This document shows, one piece after another, positions 35,324 through 45,062 of a stretch of DNA of 64,000 nucleotides (within the stretch, counting starts at the first letter, position 1; every line of letters starts with the position of its first letter). The notes beneath the pieces are model-generated. The model ran no database searches, was not told where the DNA came from, and was given only the letters and a program-made list of their open reading frames with translations. Source of the DNA: an uncultured Phocaeicola sp. (lineage in GTDB: Bacteria > Bacteroidota > Bacteroidia > Bacteroidales > Bacteroidaceae); NCBI GenBank assembly GCA_948566455.1, contig CAOYQO010000007.1, positions 1-64,000 on the forward strand, read 5' to 3'. Made by a program: the position numbers and the translations under genes.

Positions 35324-38300
35324 TTATTTATACTCCGCCCACGATTTAATTGCCAGATCATCCAGCGTCATCGTACAGAAAGCATTGATGAAAGCACTTG
35401 CCAGGCGAGCATTTGTAATCAACGGAACATTCAGGTCGATAGCGGCACGACGAATCTTATATCCGTTGCTCAACTCACCTGCAGTGAGGTTCTTCGGAAT
35501 ATTCACCACCATGTCGATCTCCTTTTTGTGCAGCATATCCAACGCTTGCGGCTGTTGGTTGGTCTCACTGGGCCAATACACCTGCGTATTCTCCACCCCG
35601 TTTTCCGTAAGGAACTTACTGGTACCTCCCGTTGCAAAGAGCTTATACCCTTTTTGCTGAAGCAGACGGGCAGCGGAAAGCATTTCCACCTTCTGTTTCG
35701 GTGTACCGGTAGAAAGCAGGATATTCTTCTTCGGTATGCGGTAGCCTACAGAAAGCATAGCCTTCAGCACGGCACAAGACGTATCACTTCCGATACACCC
35801 AACCTCACCTGTAGATGCCATATCCACACCCAACACCGGATCTGCTTTTTGCAGACGATTGAAAGAGAACTGACTGGCCTTGATGCCTACATAGTCCAGT
35901 TCAAAGAGATTCTTATTCGGCTTCTCTACCGGAAGCCCTAACATCACCTTCGTAGCCAATTCGATAAGATTAATCTTCAGCACCTTGCTGACGAACGGGA
36001 AACTACGGGATGCACGCAAGTTACACTCAATCACCTTGATGTCATTCTCACGAGCCAGATACTGGATATTGAACGGACCGGAGATATTCAGTTCGCGTGC
36101 AATCTCACGACTGATACGCTTAATGCGGCGTACCGTCTCCACATAAAGCTTCTGAGGCGGAAATTGAATCGTAGCATCGCCCGAATGTACCCCGGCAAAC
36201 TCAATATGTTCAGAGATAGCGTATGCCACAATTTCTCCATTCTGTGCCACCGCATCCATCTCCACCTCCTTGGCATGTTCGATGAACTGACTGACAACCA
36301 CCGGATGCTTCTTCGATACATTGGCCGCAAGTTGCAGGAAGCGTTCCAGTTCTTCCTGATTGGAACAAACGTTCATAGCAGCACCTGAAAGCACGTATGA
36401 CGGACGCACAAGTACCGGGAAACCCACTTCTTCCACAAACTCGTTGATGTCATTCATGCTCGTAAGCTCACGCCAGCGAGGCTGGTCTACACCGATACGG
36501 TCCAGCATGGCAGAGAACTTCTCACGGTCTTCGGCATTGTCAATGCTTTTGGCGGAAGTACCGAGGATAGGTACCTTCTGCGCATCAAGCCGAAGGGCAA
36601 GGTTATTCGGTATCTGACCACCGGTAGAAATAATCACCCCGTGGGGATTTTCCAGTTCAAGGATATCCATTACCCGTTCGAAGGTAAGTTCGTCGAAGTA
36701 GAGGCGGTCGCACATATCATAGTCCGTAGATACGGTTTCGGGATTATAGTTGATCATAACGCTGCGATACCCTTCTTTACGGATAGTATTCAATGCCTGT
36801 ACACCACACCAGTCAAACTCTACGGAAGACCCGATACGATACGCACCGGAACCGAGTACAACGATGGATTTACGGTCGCCGAGGTAATGAACATCATTAG
36901 CGGTGCCACTATACGTCAGATACAGGTAATTAGTCTGTGCAGGATATTCGGCAGCAAGAGTGTCTATTTGCTTCACTACAGGAACAATGCCGACACTCTT
37001 ACGATGATTGCGCACATAGAGGATACCGTCTTCCATGTCCCCTTCATAACCGATGGCACGGGCTATTTGGAAATCGGAGAAACCTTGTACCTTGGCTTTT
37101 TTCAGCAATTCCAAAGGCAGATCGGCTATCTGTTTGTGGTTCTTACTCCACTGTTCCAGCTCTTTGCTGGTGTTCATGATGTTCATCAGCTTCTCCAGAA
37201 ACCACTTATCAATCTTCGTCAGTTCGTGCACCTGATCAACGGTATACCCGGCACGGAAAGCTTTGGATATGACGAAGATACGCTTGTCCGTTGGTTCACG
37301 GAGCGCCTTGTCTATATCAGAGATAACAAGTTCCTTATTCTCTACGAAACCATGCATCCCCTGTCCTATCATACGCAGACCTTTCTGAATGGCTTCTTCA
37401 AAAGTACGACCGATAGCCATCACCTCGCCTACCGACTTCATGCTGGAACCCAGTTCCTTGTCTACACCATGGAACTTACCCAAGTCCCAACGGGGTATTT
37501 TGCAGACCACATAGTCCAATGCAGGTTCAAAGAAAGCACTTGTGGTTTTTGTCACAGAATTCTTCAGGTCGAACAATCCGTAACCAAGACCGAGTTTTGC
37601 AGCAACGAAGGCAAGCGGATAACCCGTAGCTTTAGAGGCCAGAGCAGAAGAACGGCTCAAGCGGGCATTTACTTCAATCACTCTATAATCCTCACTTTCA
37701 GGATCGTATGCATACTGCACATTACATTCTCCTACAATACCGATATGGCGAATGATACGGATAGCAAGTTCGCGCAGCTTATGATAGTCGGAGTTACTGA
37801 GCGTCTGTGACGGAGCGATAACAATGGACTCTCCCGTATGGATGCCCAGCGGGTCGAAGTTCTCCATGTTACAAACGGTGATACAGTTGTCAAAGCGGTC
37901 GCGCACCACCTCATACTCCACTTCTTTCCATCCACGCAAGGATTTTTCCACAAGCACCTGCGGGGAGAAAGAGAAAGCTTTCTCAACCAACACATCCAAT
38001 TCTTCTTCATTGTCACAGAAGCCGGAACCCAGTCCGCCAAGCGCGTATGCAGCGCGGACAATCACCGGATAACCCAATTCGGCAGCAGCACGACGGGCAT
38101 CAATGGCATTTTCTACGGCTTCGCTTTTAATAGTCTTTACATTGATTTCATTCAGCTTATGCACGAAAATCTCACGGTCTTCCGTATCTATAATAGCTTG
38201 TACAGGGGTACCGAGAACTTTTACACCATATTTCTCAAAAACTCCGTCTTTGTAAAGGGCGACACCGCAGTTCAGTGCCGTTTGTCCACCAAAGGCAAGC

Positions 38301-38557
38301 ATAACGCCATCCAGACGTTCTTTTTCGATGACTTTCTCTACAAAATAAGGAGTGACAGGCAGGAAGTAAATCTGGTCGGCAACGCCTTCCGAAGTCTGCA
38401 CAGTAGCAATGTTCGGGTTGATAAGAACGGTGTAGATACCTTCTTCTTTCAAGGCTTTGAGTGCCTGGCTACCGGAGTAGTCGAACTCACCTGCCTCACC
38501 GATTTTCAGTGCACCGGAACCGAGTAGCAGGACTTTCTTTATATTGTTTTCTTTCAT
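35324..38557 (-). CDS. carB: Carbamoyl-phosphate synthase large subunit
   Basis: A 1,077-residue ATP-grasp enzyme that makes carbamoyl phosphate from bicarbonate, ATP and ammonia supplied by CarA, for pyrimidines and arginine. Two homologous halves are visible: KVLLLGSGALKIGEAGEFDY at the N-terminus and IVVLGSGAYRIGSSVEFDWCG near 560. A C-terminal MGS-type allosteric domain follows (about 935-1077, KGYKLFATGGTSKFL). It follows carA after a 77-bp gap containing a strong hairpin. Confidence 0.96.
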   Translation of the reverse strand: MKENNIKKVLLLGSGALKIGEAGEFDYSGSQALKALKEEGIYTVLINPNIATVQTSEGVADQIYFLPVTPYFVEKVIEKERLDGVMLAFGGQTALNCGVALYKDGVFEKYGVKVLGTPVQAIIDTEDREIFVHKLNEINVKTIKSEAVENAIDARRAAAELGYPVIVRAAYALGGLGSGFCDNEEELDVLVEKAFSFSPQVLVEKSLRGWKEVEYEVVRDRFDNCITVCNMENFDPLGIHTGESIVIAPSQTLSNSDYHKLRELAIRIIRHIGIVGECNVQYAYDPESEDYRVIEVNARLSRSSALASKATGYPLAFVAAKLGLGYGLFDLKNSVTKTTSAFFEPALDYVVCKIPRWDLGKFHGVDKELGSSMKSVGEVMAIGRTFEEAIQKGLRMIGQGMHGFVENKELVISDIDKALREPTDKRIFVISKAFRAGYTVDQVHELTKIDKWFLEKLMNIMNTSKELEQWSKNHKQIADLPLELLKKAKVQGFSDFQIARAIGYEGDMEDGILYVRNHRKSVGIVPVVKQIDTLAAEYPAQTNYLYLTYSGTANDVHYLGDRKSIVVLGSGAYRIGSSVEFDWCGVQALNTIRKEGYRSVMINYNPETVSTDYDMCDRLYFDELTFERVMDILELENPHGVIISTGGQIPNNLALRLDAQKVPILGTSAKSIDNAEDREKFSAMLDRIGVDQPRWRELTSMNDINEFVEEVGFPVLVRPSYVLSGAAMNVCSNQEELERFLQLAANVSKKHPVVVSQFIEHAKEVEMDAVAQNGEIVAYAISEHIEFAGVHSGDATIQFPPQKLYVETVRRIKRISREIARELNISGPFNIQYLARENDIKVIECNLRASRSFPFVSKVLKINLIELATKVMLGLPVEKPNKNLFELDYVGIKASQFSFNRLQKADPVLGVDMASTGEVGCIGSDTSCAVLKAMLSVGYRIPKKNILLSTGTPKQKVEMLSAARLLQQKGYKLFATGGTSKFLTENGVENTQVYWPSETNQQPQALDMLHKKEIDMVVNIPKNLTAGELSNGYKIRRAAIDLNVPLITNARLASAFINAFCTMTLDDLAIKSWAEYK

Positions 38558-38586
38558 TTCTATTTATTCATTATATTTCTAAAATC

Positions 38587-38629
38587 TATCTCAATTCCCC
38601 TCCTCAGACGGAGGAGGGGAATTGAGATA
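38587..38629. repeat. Perfect 19-bp hairpin between carA and carB
   Basis: TATCTCAATTCCCCTCCTC (38587-38605), loop AGACG, and its exact complement (38611-38629). There is no U tract on either strand, so it looks more like an RNA-stability or processing element than a terminator. Confidence 0.85.
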
Positions 38630-38634
38630 CTATT

Positions 38635-39711
38635 TTACAGCAGTTTCACGAACTCATCAAACAAAAACTCCGTATCCGTCGGCCCGCTGGCAGCTTCTGG
38701 ATGGAATTGTGCAGAGAACCAGGGATTCCGTTTATGCTTTATGCCCTCATTAGACCCGTCGTTCATATTGATGAACAGCGGTTCCCAATCTTCCGTCAGC
38801 GTAGTGTTGTCCACTGCATAACCATGATTCTGCGAAGTGATGAAGCAACGTTCCGTACCCACCATACGCACCGGCTGATTGTGACTGCGATGACCATATT
38901 TCAGCTTGTATATCTTTGCTCCTCCTGCCTTACTCAGCAACTGATTTCCCATGCAGATACCGAAGATAGGTAGTTTTTCATTCTTCATTGCCCGGCGAAT
39001 ATTCTGCACCGCAGCATCACAGGTATCCGGATCACCCGGGCCGTTACTGATGAAAAGTCCGTCGAACTCCAGTTCATTATAATCATAGTCCCAAGGCACA
39101 CGGATGACTTCCACATCACGCTTCAGCAAACAGCGAAGAATATTGCTCTTCACTCCACAATCCACCAGGACTACTTTCTTCTTACCCGCACCTTCGTTGT
39201 ACCGGATTATCTCCTTGCAACTCACCTTATCCACATAGTTCACTCCCGCATACACGGCATCGGGCACATTCTCCGGTTCATCATCAAAAACAATCTTCCC
39301 CATCATCACGCCATGTTCGCGGAGCACCTTTGTCAGCTCACGCGTATCGATACCTGTGATGCCCGGCACCTGTTCGCGCTTCAGCCAATCAGCCAAGCTT
39401 TCCACAGCGTTCCAATGGCTAAAGTCCTCACTATAATCACTTACAATGATGGCTTCCGCATGGATACGTTCGCTTTCCATAAAGGTAGCCAGTCCATTCG
39501 GTTCGATAGTGAAAGGCGGCACACCATAATTGCCCACCAACGGATAAGTGAGCGTCATCAACTGTCCGGCATACGAGGGGTCAGTCAAGCTCTCGGGATA
39601 CCCCGTCATAGCTGTGTTAAAAACCACCTCTCCCGCTACCGGCTTTTCGTAGCCAAACGACTTGCCGTGGAAGCGGCTCCCGTCGTCAAGGATAAGAGTT
39701 ACATTTCTCAT
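38635..39711 (-). CDS. carA: Carbamoyl-phosphate synthase small subunit (glutaminase)
   Basis: A 358-residue class-I glutamine amidotransferase subunit that frees ammonia from glutamine for CarB. The N-terminal CPSase domain (LILDDGSRFHGKSFGYEKPVAGEVVF) is followed by the GATase domain with nucleophile motif FGICMGNQLL (Asn where many homologues have His) and HPEAASGPTDTEFLF. It sits between the PurF-like gene and carB. Confidence 0.95.
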   Translation of the reverse strand: MRNVTLILDDGSRFHGKSFGYEKPVAGEVVFNTAMTGYPESLTDPSYAGQLMTLTYPLVGNYGVPPFTIEPNGLATFMESERIHAEAIIVSDYSEDFSHWNAVESLADWLKREQVPGITGIDTRELTKVLREHGVMMGKIVFDDEPENVPDAVYAGVNYVDKVSCKEIIRYNEGAGKKKVVLVDCGVKSNILRCLLKRDVEVIRVPWDYDYNELEFDGLFISNGPGDPDTCDAAVQNIRRAMKNEKLPIFGICMGNQLLSKAGGAKIYKLKYGHRSHNQPVRMVGTERCFITSQNHGYAVDNTTLTEDWEPLFINMNDGSNEGIKHKRNPWFSAQFHPEAASGPTDTEFLFDEFVKLL

Positions 39712-39724
39712 GTTAGTTAGTGAT

Positions 39725-39774
39725 TAGTGTTTAGTGATAAGTGATTAACGTTAATCACTTATCACTAAACACTA
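39725..39774. repeat. 50-bp perfect palindrome between the PurF-like gene and carA
   Basis: 25-bp arms with no loop, centred between 39749 and 39750 (centre GTGATTAAC/GTTAATCAC). Built from repeats of TTAGTGAT/ATCACTAA. It lies 13 bp before carA (minus strand) and 5 bp after the preceding gene. Confidence 0.9.
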
Positions 39775-39779
39775 TTTCG

Positions 39780-41663
39780 TTAAAATTGATATACTTGTTC
39801 TATATAGTCAATAAAGGCATTATTCAGCATCTTCACCCCGCCCGGCGTAGGATAATCACCGCTGAAATACCAGTCTCCCCGATGATTGGGACAAGCCTCA
39901 TGCAGCCCCTCCAACGGTTGGTATACGATTTCCACCTTCGCCTTTGTTCCGGCAGGTGTCAGCAGTTCCACCATCTTGGCGGAGATTTCCTCGTCAGTGA
40001 AAGGTGCATAGATATCCTTCACATAGTTCACCATTTGCTCCTTCGGCAGCCCCATCTGGTCTTTCGATTTGCGGTAGGCAGCGGCAATCACATCTTTCAT
40101 ATCCCGGTCTTTCAGTAATTCGATGGCAGCTTTGAAAGCGATGAATTCACTCATCTTTGCCATGTCGATGCCGTAATAATCGGGATAACGCACCTGCGGG
40201 GACGAAGAAACAATCACAATTTTCTTGGGGCTCAGGCGGTCGAGAATACCAATGATACTCTGTTTCAGAGTGGTTCCGCGTACAATGGAGTCGTCAATAA
40301 TGACAAGATTGTCCACACCCGGCACCAGACTGCCATAGGTGATATCATACACGTGCGCAGCCAAGTCATTGCGGCTGTTTCCTTCTGCAATAAACGTGCG
40401 CAGTTTGATATCCTTGATGGCTACCTTCTCACTACGGATACGGCGGGAAAGTATCTGCTCCAGTTCCTCCAGATTGGGGCTATGTCCCAGGGAAGCAATC
40501 TGTTGCACTTTCTCTTCATTCAGATAATCATCCAGTCCCTGCAACATGCCGTAGAAAGCAACTTCAGCTGTATTCGGGATGAAGGAAAACACGGTATGGT
40601 CAAGGTCTTTATTAATGGCTTTCAAGATGTTAGGTATCAGTTTCTCACCCAATAGTTTACGTTCTCTGTAAATATCCACATCACTGCCTCGTGAGAAATA
40701 AATACGTTCGAAAGAACAGGGTTTCACCTCACGCACTTTATTGATTTGGGTGGTGCGCAGCTTGCCTGTCTTGTTAATCAGCAAGGCTTGTCCGGGCATC
40801 AATTCCTTAATACTGCCTGCCGGTACATTGAAAGCGGTCTGTATCACAGGACGCTCGCTGGCAAGCACTGCCACTTCATCATCCTGATACCAGAATGCGG
40901 GACGGATTCCCCACGGGTCGCGCACGGCAAACGATTCACCGCTTCCCGTCAGTCCGCATATCACATAGCCTCCGTCCCACTCCTTGCTCGAAGTACGCAG
41001 CACGTTTGCCAGGTCCATATGATCTTCTATATAGTGAGTCACGCCCATGCCTGTCAATCCTTCCGCTTCGGCAAGATTGAAGAGGCGCTCCACTTCACGA
41101 TCGAGACGGTGCCCCACTTGTTCCAGCATGATGTATGTATCGGCATACTTCCGCGGATGCTGGCCGATAGCCGTGATACGTGCAAAAATCTCATCCACAT
41201 TCGTCATGTTGAAATTGCCGCAGAGAGCGAGGTTCTTAGCCCGCCAGTTGTTACGCCTCAGGAAAGGGTGCACATAGGAAATGCCGCTCTTTCCGGTAGT
41301 GGAATAACGCAAGTGCCCCATGTAAGCCTCACCCGCAAAAGGGAGGTATTTTTTAGCGTAATCCGCATCATGAAGCTGCTCTTTTGTCAGATCCTTAAAG
41401 TTGCTCTGCACCGTACCGAATATCTCGGTAATGGCACCCGAACCGAGTGCACGCTCACGGAACATATACTCTTCACCGGGATTTGCTTCCAGCTTTACAC
41501 AAGCCATACCGGCGCCCTCTTGTCCGCGGTTGTGCTGCTTCTCCATCAGAAGATAGAGTTTATTCAAACCGTACATCCATGTGCCGTACTTCTGTTCATA
41601 GTATTCCAGAGGTTTCAGCAGACGTATCATGGCAACGCCACATTCATGCTTCAGTTCTTCCAT
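39780..41663 (-). CDS. Amidophosphoribosyltransferase-like class-II glutamine amidotransferase
   Basis: A 627-residue PurF-like protein. A short propeptide (MEELKHE) precedes the presumed N-terminal nucleophile Cys8 (CGVAMIRLL). RGQEGAGMACV and GHLRYSTTGKSG are class-II GATase motifs. The PRPP-binding site VIIDDSIVRGTT is near residue 440. It is about 120 residues longer than ordinary PurF (about 505), with extra segments in the GATase and C-terminal parts. It may be the purine-pathway enzyme or a divergent paralogue; this window cannot decide. Confidence 0.82.
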   Translation of the reverse strand: MEELKHECGVAMIRLLKPLEYYEQKYGTWMYGLNKLYLLMEKQHNRGQEGAGMACVKLEANPGEEYMFRERALGSGAITEIFGTVQSNFKDLTKEQLHDADYAKKYLPFAGEAYMGHLRYSTTGKSGISYVHPFLRRNNWRAKNLALCGNFNMTNVDEIFARITAIGQHPRKYADTYIMLEQVGHRLDREVERLFNLAEAEGLTGMGVTHYIEDHMDLANVLRTSSKEWDGGYVICGLTGSGESFAVRDPWGIRPAFWYQDDEVAVLASERPVIQTAFNVPAGSIKELMPGQALLINKTGKLRTTQINKVREVKPCSFERIYFSRGSDVDIYRERKLLGEKLIPNILKAINKDLDHTVFSFIPNTAEVAFYGMLQGLDDYLNEEKVQQIASLGHSPNLEELEQILSRRIRSEKVAIKDIKLRTFIAEGNSRNDLAAHVYDITYGSLVPGVDNLVIIDDSIVRGTTLKQSIIGILDRLSPKKIVIVSSSPQVRYPDYYGIDMAKMSEFIAFKAAIELLKDRDMKDVIAAAYRKSKDQMGLPKEQMVNYVKDIYAPFTDEEISAKMVELLTPAGTKAKVEIVYQPLEGLHEACPNHRGDWYFSGDYPTPGGVKMLNNAFIDYIEQVYQF

Positions 41664-41732
41664 CAGTTCATTTACAATTTACAATGTACAAAGTACAATT
41701 TATCGTTTACTATTTATTTCATATTACCCTCT

Positions 41733-43577
41733 TTATTCCACTGTCACACTCTTCGCCAGATTCCTCGGCTGATCCACATCCATCCCCTTGCATACTGCGA
41801 TATGGTACGCCAATAGCTGCAACGGTACCGTAGTAATCAACGGGTCAAGGCACTCAATTGTTTCCGGCAACTCGATACAAGTATCGGCAATCTTGCTGAT
41901 AACCGTATCCCCTTTTGTCACCAGAGCGATCACTTTGCCCTTACGCGCCTTGATTTCCTGTATATTGCTCAATACTTTCTCATAAAGCCCGTTCTGTGTA
42001 GCAATCACTACTACCGGCATTTCAGCATCTACCAATGCGATAGGCCCGTGCTTCATTTCAGCAGCCGGATAACCCTCGGCATGGATATAAGAGATTTCTT
42101 TCAGCTTCAACGCACCTTCCAGGGCTACGGGATACGAATATCCGCGTCCCAGATAGATAAAGTTATGCGCATACGTGAAAATCTTGGAAAGCTCTGCAAT
42201 GCTGCCGTTCAGCTTCAGCACTTCTTTCATCTTATCAGGAATGCGGTTCAGCTCCTGCACGATGGCAAGGAATTGCTCCTCATCTATCGTATTCTTCTCC
42301 TTGGCAAGCGTCAGCGCCAGCATGGTGAGCACTGTCACCTGTCCCGTAAACGCTTTGGTGGAAGCCACTCCGATTTCGGGACCTACGTGGATATAAGAGC
42401 CCGTATGCGTAGCCCTCGGAATAGACGAACCAATCGCATTACAGATGCCATAGATAAATGCCCCACGGCTCCGCGCCAGTTCTACAGCTGCCAATGTATC
42501 CGCCGTCTCGCCACTTTGCGAAATCGCAATCACCACATCCTTACTGTCTATCACCGGATCACGGTAACGGAATTCTGAAGCATACTCCACTTCCACCGGA
42601 ATGCGGCAAAGACTTTCTATCAGATGTTTTCCGATAAGCGCCGCATGCCAGGAAGTACCGCACGCCACGATGATGAAACGTTTGGCTGCCAGCAGACGGT
42701 CTTTGTTATCAATCACTGCGGAAAGCACCACATTTGTACTTTCTACATTGATACGTCCGCGCATACAGTCATGAATACAATCGGGCTGCTCAAAAATCTC
42801 TTTCAGCATGAAGTGCGGATAACCGCCCTTTTCCAACTGCCCCAGGTTCAGCGCCACCGTCTTCACTTCGTGCGGACATTCCACATTTTTCAGGTTCACC
42901 ACCTTCAGTTTCTCTCCGCGGCGGATGACGGCGATCTCTTCATCTTCCAAATATACGACTTTATCTGTATATTCCACAATCGGCGTAGCATCCGAAGCCA
43001 GGAAAAACTCATCTTCACCGATACCTACCACCAACGGGCTACTCTTGCGGGCTGCTATAATTTCATCCGGATTGTCCTTATCCAGCACGGCAATGGCGTA
43101 TGCGCCGATTACTTCACGCAACGCTAATTGCACAGCAGTCAGCAAATCTGTATTTTTGGATTTCTGGATGAATTCTATCAGTTGCACCAGTACTTCGGTG
43201 TCTGTACTGCTTTTGAATGAATAGCCTTTGGCCTGAAGTTTTTCTTTAAGGACGGCGTAGTTTTCGATGATGCCGTTGTGGATGAGAGCGAGATGCTCGG
43301 AAGAGGAATAATGAGGATGGGCGTTAGCGGAGCAAGGTTCCCCGTGCGTAGCCCAACGGGTATGGGCAATTCCGATGTTACCGGAAATATCTTTTTGAGT
43401 AACGAAAGTTTCCAGTTCCGAAACCTTACCTTTCGTTTTGTAAACGTTCAACTGTCGGTTATCACTGATTAATGCTACCCCTGCACTATCATATCCGCGA
43501 TACTCTAATCGCTTCAATCCTTTGATAAGAATGGGGTAGGCCTTCTTTGGACCAATATAGCCTACTATTCCACACAT
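41733..43577 (-). CDS. glmS: Glutamine--fructose-6-phosphate aminotransferase (isomerizing)
   Basis: A 614-residue enzyme making glucosamine-6-phosphate, the first step of amino-sugar and cell-wall synthesis. The start MCGIVGYIG puts the nucleophile at Cys2; 17 further in-frame codons upstream would destroy this and are excluded. GATase domain 1-240, then two SIS domains (SGETADTLAAVELARSRGA, SYIHAEGYPAAEMKHGPIAL) and the C-terminal KSVTVE. It leads the minus-strand group glmS, PurF-like, carA, carB. Confidence 0.96.
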   Translation of the reverse strand: MCGIVGYIGPKKAYPILIKGLKRLEYRGYDSAGVALISDNRQLNVYKTKGKVSELETFVTQKDISGNIGIAHTRWATHGEPCSANAHPHYSSSEHLALIHNGIIENYAVLKEKLQAKGYSFKSSTDTEVLVQLIEFIQKSKNTDLLTAVQLALREVIGAYAIAVLDKDNPDEIIAARKSSPLVVGIGEDEFFLASDATPIVEYTDKVVYLEDEEIAVIRRGEKLKVVNLKNVECPHEVKTVALNLGQLEKGGYPHFMLKEIFEQPDCIHDCMRGRINVESTNVVLSAVIDNKDRLLAAKRFIIVACGTSWHAALIGKHLIESLCRIPVEVEYASEFRYRDPVIDSKDVVIAISQSGETADTLAAVELARSRGAFIYGICNAIGSSIPRATHTGSYIHVGPEIGVASTKAFTGQVTVLTMLALTLAKEKNTIDEEQFLAIVQELNRIPDKMKEVLKLNGSIAELSKIFTYAHNFIYLGRGYSYPVALEGALKLKEISYIHAEGYPAAEMKHGPIALVDAEMPVVVIATQNGLYEKVLSNIQEIKARKGKVIALVTKGDTVISKIADTCIELPETIECLDPLITTVPLQLLAYHIAVCKGMDVDQPRNLAKSVTVE

Positions 43578-43603
43578 ACTAATTAATATTTGATTTTGCG
43601 CTG

Positions 43604-43611
43604 CAAAGATA
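43604..43611 (-). promoter_or_regulatory. -7 element of the glmS promoter
   Basis: TATCTTTG on the minus strand (CAAAGATA on +), 27 bp before the start codon. The -33 box is not clear. Confidence 0.55.
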
Positions 43612-43932
43612 TAAAAACCCGAGAACATAAAGTTAATGTTTCGCCTATTTATTTATCAAAAGAATAGAAAAAAGATGTTTTCTTGTCAAAAAGTTAAAGA
43701 AAACAAACTTATTAAAGCAAAAGGAGCATTTTTACAATTTCAAAGTAAGTAGTAGAAATTTGGTTTAATATCGAAAGAAAATCGAGGATTTTTATTGTAA
43801 TCCGACAAAAATAGTTAATAGTACGGAATCGAAAGCAGAGTAACCCATAGACACTTTAGTTCTTTCCTAACCAACAATATAAAAAACGACTATCAAAACT
43901 TATGAAAAATATGTTCGGTGAGTATTAATTCA
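43612..43932. other. AT-rich gene-free region between glmS and the Crp/Fnr gene
   Basis: About 320 bp of A-rich DNA with no supported gene, hairpin or repeat. It marks the left edge of a small accessory insert in the nitrogen block. Confidence 0.5.
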
Positions 43933-43940
43933 TATCTTTG
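43933..43940 (+). promoter_or_regulatory. -7 element for the Crp/Fnr-type regulator
   Basis: TATCTTTG 56 bp before the start codon. The -33 element is poor (TTCG or TATG). Confidence 0.5.
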
Positions 43941-43996
43941 TCACTGAAAATATATCTCACTGGATATAAAAAAGTTAAATAAGGAGAACGGAAATT

Positions 43997-44575
43997 ATGC
44001 TTTTAGAAAAACTACTTAAAGAATTTAATTTTGACACCAATACTTTTACTTTAGAGGAATCTAAATTATTTGACCAATATTTTGAACAAATATTGATTAG
44101 TAAAGGTACATTTTTGATTAAAGAAGGAGAAACAGAAAGGTATAGTTATTTCGTTTTTGATGGAATATTACGTTGTTGGCTTTTAAATCATAAAGGTGAA
44201 GAACAAACTTTTTGGTTTTGTAAAGAGGGTACGTTTTCAATGTCGAACATATCTTTTACATTACAAACAAGATCTACATTTAATGTGCAAACGATTGTAG
44301 ATAGTATTATTTACCGAATAGATAAGAAACAAGTAAATGAGCTATATACCGCTATCCCCAAGGTAAAAACTATATTTGAAGACTTGAATGCTATATTGTT
44401 GAATAAACTCTTGAAAAGAAGTATCGACTTGATTAAATATTCTCCTGAACAGTATTATCAACAGATGATTGAAGAATATGGCATTACATTAAATTATATA
44501 CCACTAAAAGATATAGCTTCTTATTTGGGTATCACACCGCAAGCGCTAAGCAGAATCCGTAAACGTATTTTTTAA
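43997..44575 (+). CDS. Crp/Fnr-family transcriptional regulator
   Basis: A 192-residue regulator with a cyclic-nucleotide-binding-type beta barrel at about 20-125 (GTFLIKEGETERYSYFVFDG, then EEQTFWFCKEGTFSMS). A C-terminal helix-turn-helix follows (PLKDIASYLGITPQALSRIR). There are no N-terminal iron-sulfur cysteines, so it is not an Fnr oxygen sensor. It is markedly AT-rich compared with glmS and gltB, suggesting acquisition. It may be co-transcribed with the GNAT gene 64 bp downstream. Confidence 0.88.
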   Translation: MLLEKLLKEFNFDTNTFTLEESKLFDQYFEQILISKGTFLIKEGETERYSYFVFDGILRCWLLNHKGEEQTFWFCKEGTFSMSNISFTLQTRSTFNVQTIVDSIIYRIDKKQVNELYTAIPKVKTIFEDLNAILLNKLLKRSIDLIKYSPEQYYQQMIEEYGITLNYIPLKDIASYLGITPQALSRIRKRIF

Positions 44576-44639
44576 CTTGGGTTCAGTGTTTTGAATGCAT
44601 AAGTTCCGAACTTTGCAACTTTAAATAACAGTTACAATT

Positions 44640-45062
44640 ATGATTAGAAAAATTAAAGTTACAGATTATCCACGTTTGATGGAAATTTGGGAAAGCGCAG
44701 TATTGAGTACACATGATTTTCTTAAAGAGGAAGATTTTCTATACTATAAGGAACAACTTCCAGTATATTTTCAGTATGTCACTCTATTCGGATTTGAACA
44801 AGAGGGAGTCTTAATCGGATTCATGGGAATTGCAGAAGGAAATCTTGAAATGTTATTTATTGACAATAATTATCGAGGCACAGGAATAGGGAAAAAATTA
44901 ATTACTTATGCCATAGATAATTTGCATGTAATTAAAGTCGATGTGAATGAGCAGAATATTCAAGCTGTCGGTTTTTATAAATATATAGGCTTTAATATAT
45001 ATAAAAGGTCAAATACGGACGGAGAAGGTAAAGAATATCCTATTTTACACATGCAGCTGTAA
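44640..45062 (+). CDS. GNAT-family N-acetyltransferase
   Basis: A 140-residue acetyl-CoA-dependent transferase. The pyrophosphate-binding motif A is NNYRGTGIGKKLITYAI; motif B VDVNEQNIQAVGFYKYIGF follows. It resembles YjaB/PhnO-size single-domain members; the substrate is unknown. It is AT-rich like the preceding regulator. Its 3' end abuts the broken DUF3990 gene on the opposite strand. Confidence 0.88.
   Translation: MIRKIKVTDYPRLMEIWESAVLSTHDFLKEEDFLYYKEQLPVYFQYVTLFGFEQEGVLIGFMGIAEGNLEMLFIDNNYRGTGIGKKLITYAIDNLHVIKVDVNEQNIQAVGFYKYIGFNIYKRSNTDGEGKEYPILHMQL

Noticed and set aside
36641..37810. A 389-codon open frame on the + strand inside carB
   Set aside because: Shadow of carB codon bias; the protein looks random.
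43578..43660. glmS ribozyme upstream of glmS
   Set aside because: The leader between the -7 box and start codon is about 20 nt, far too short; none of the ribozyme core is present.
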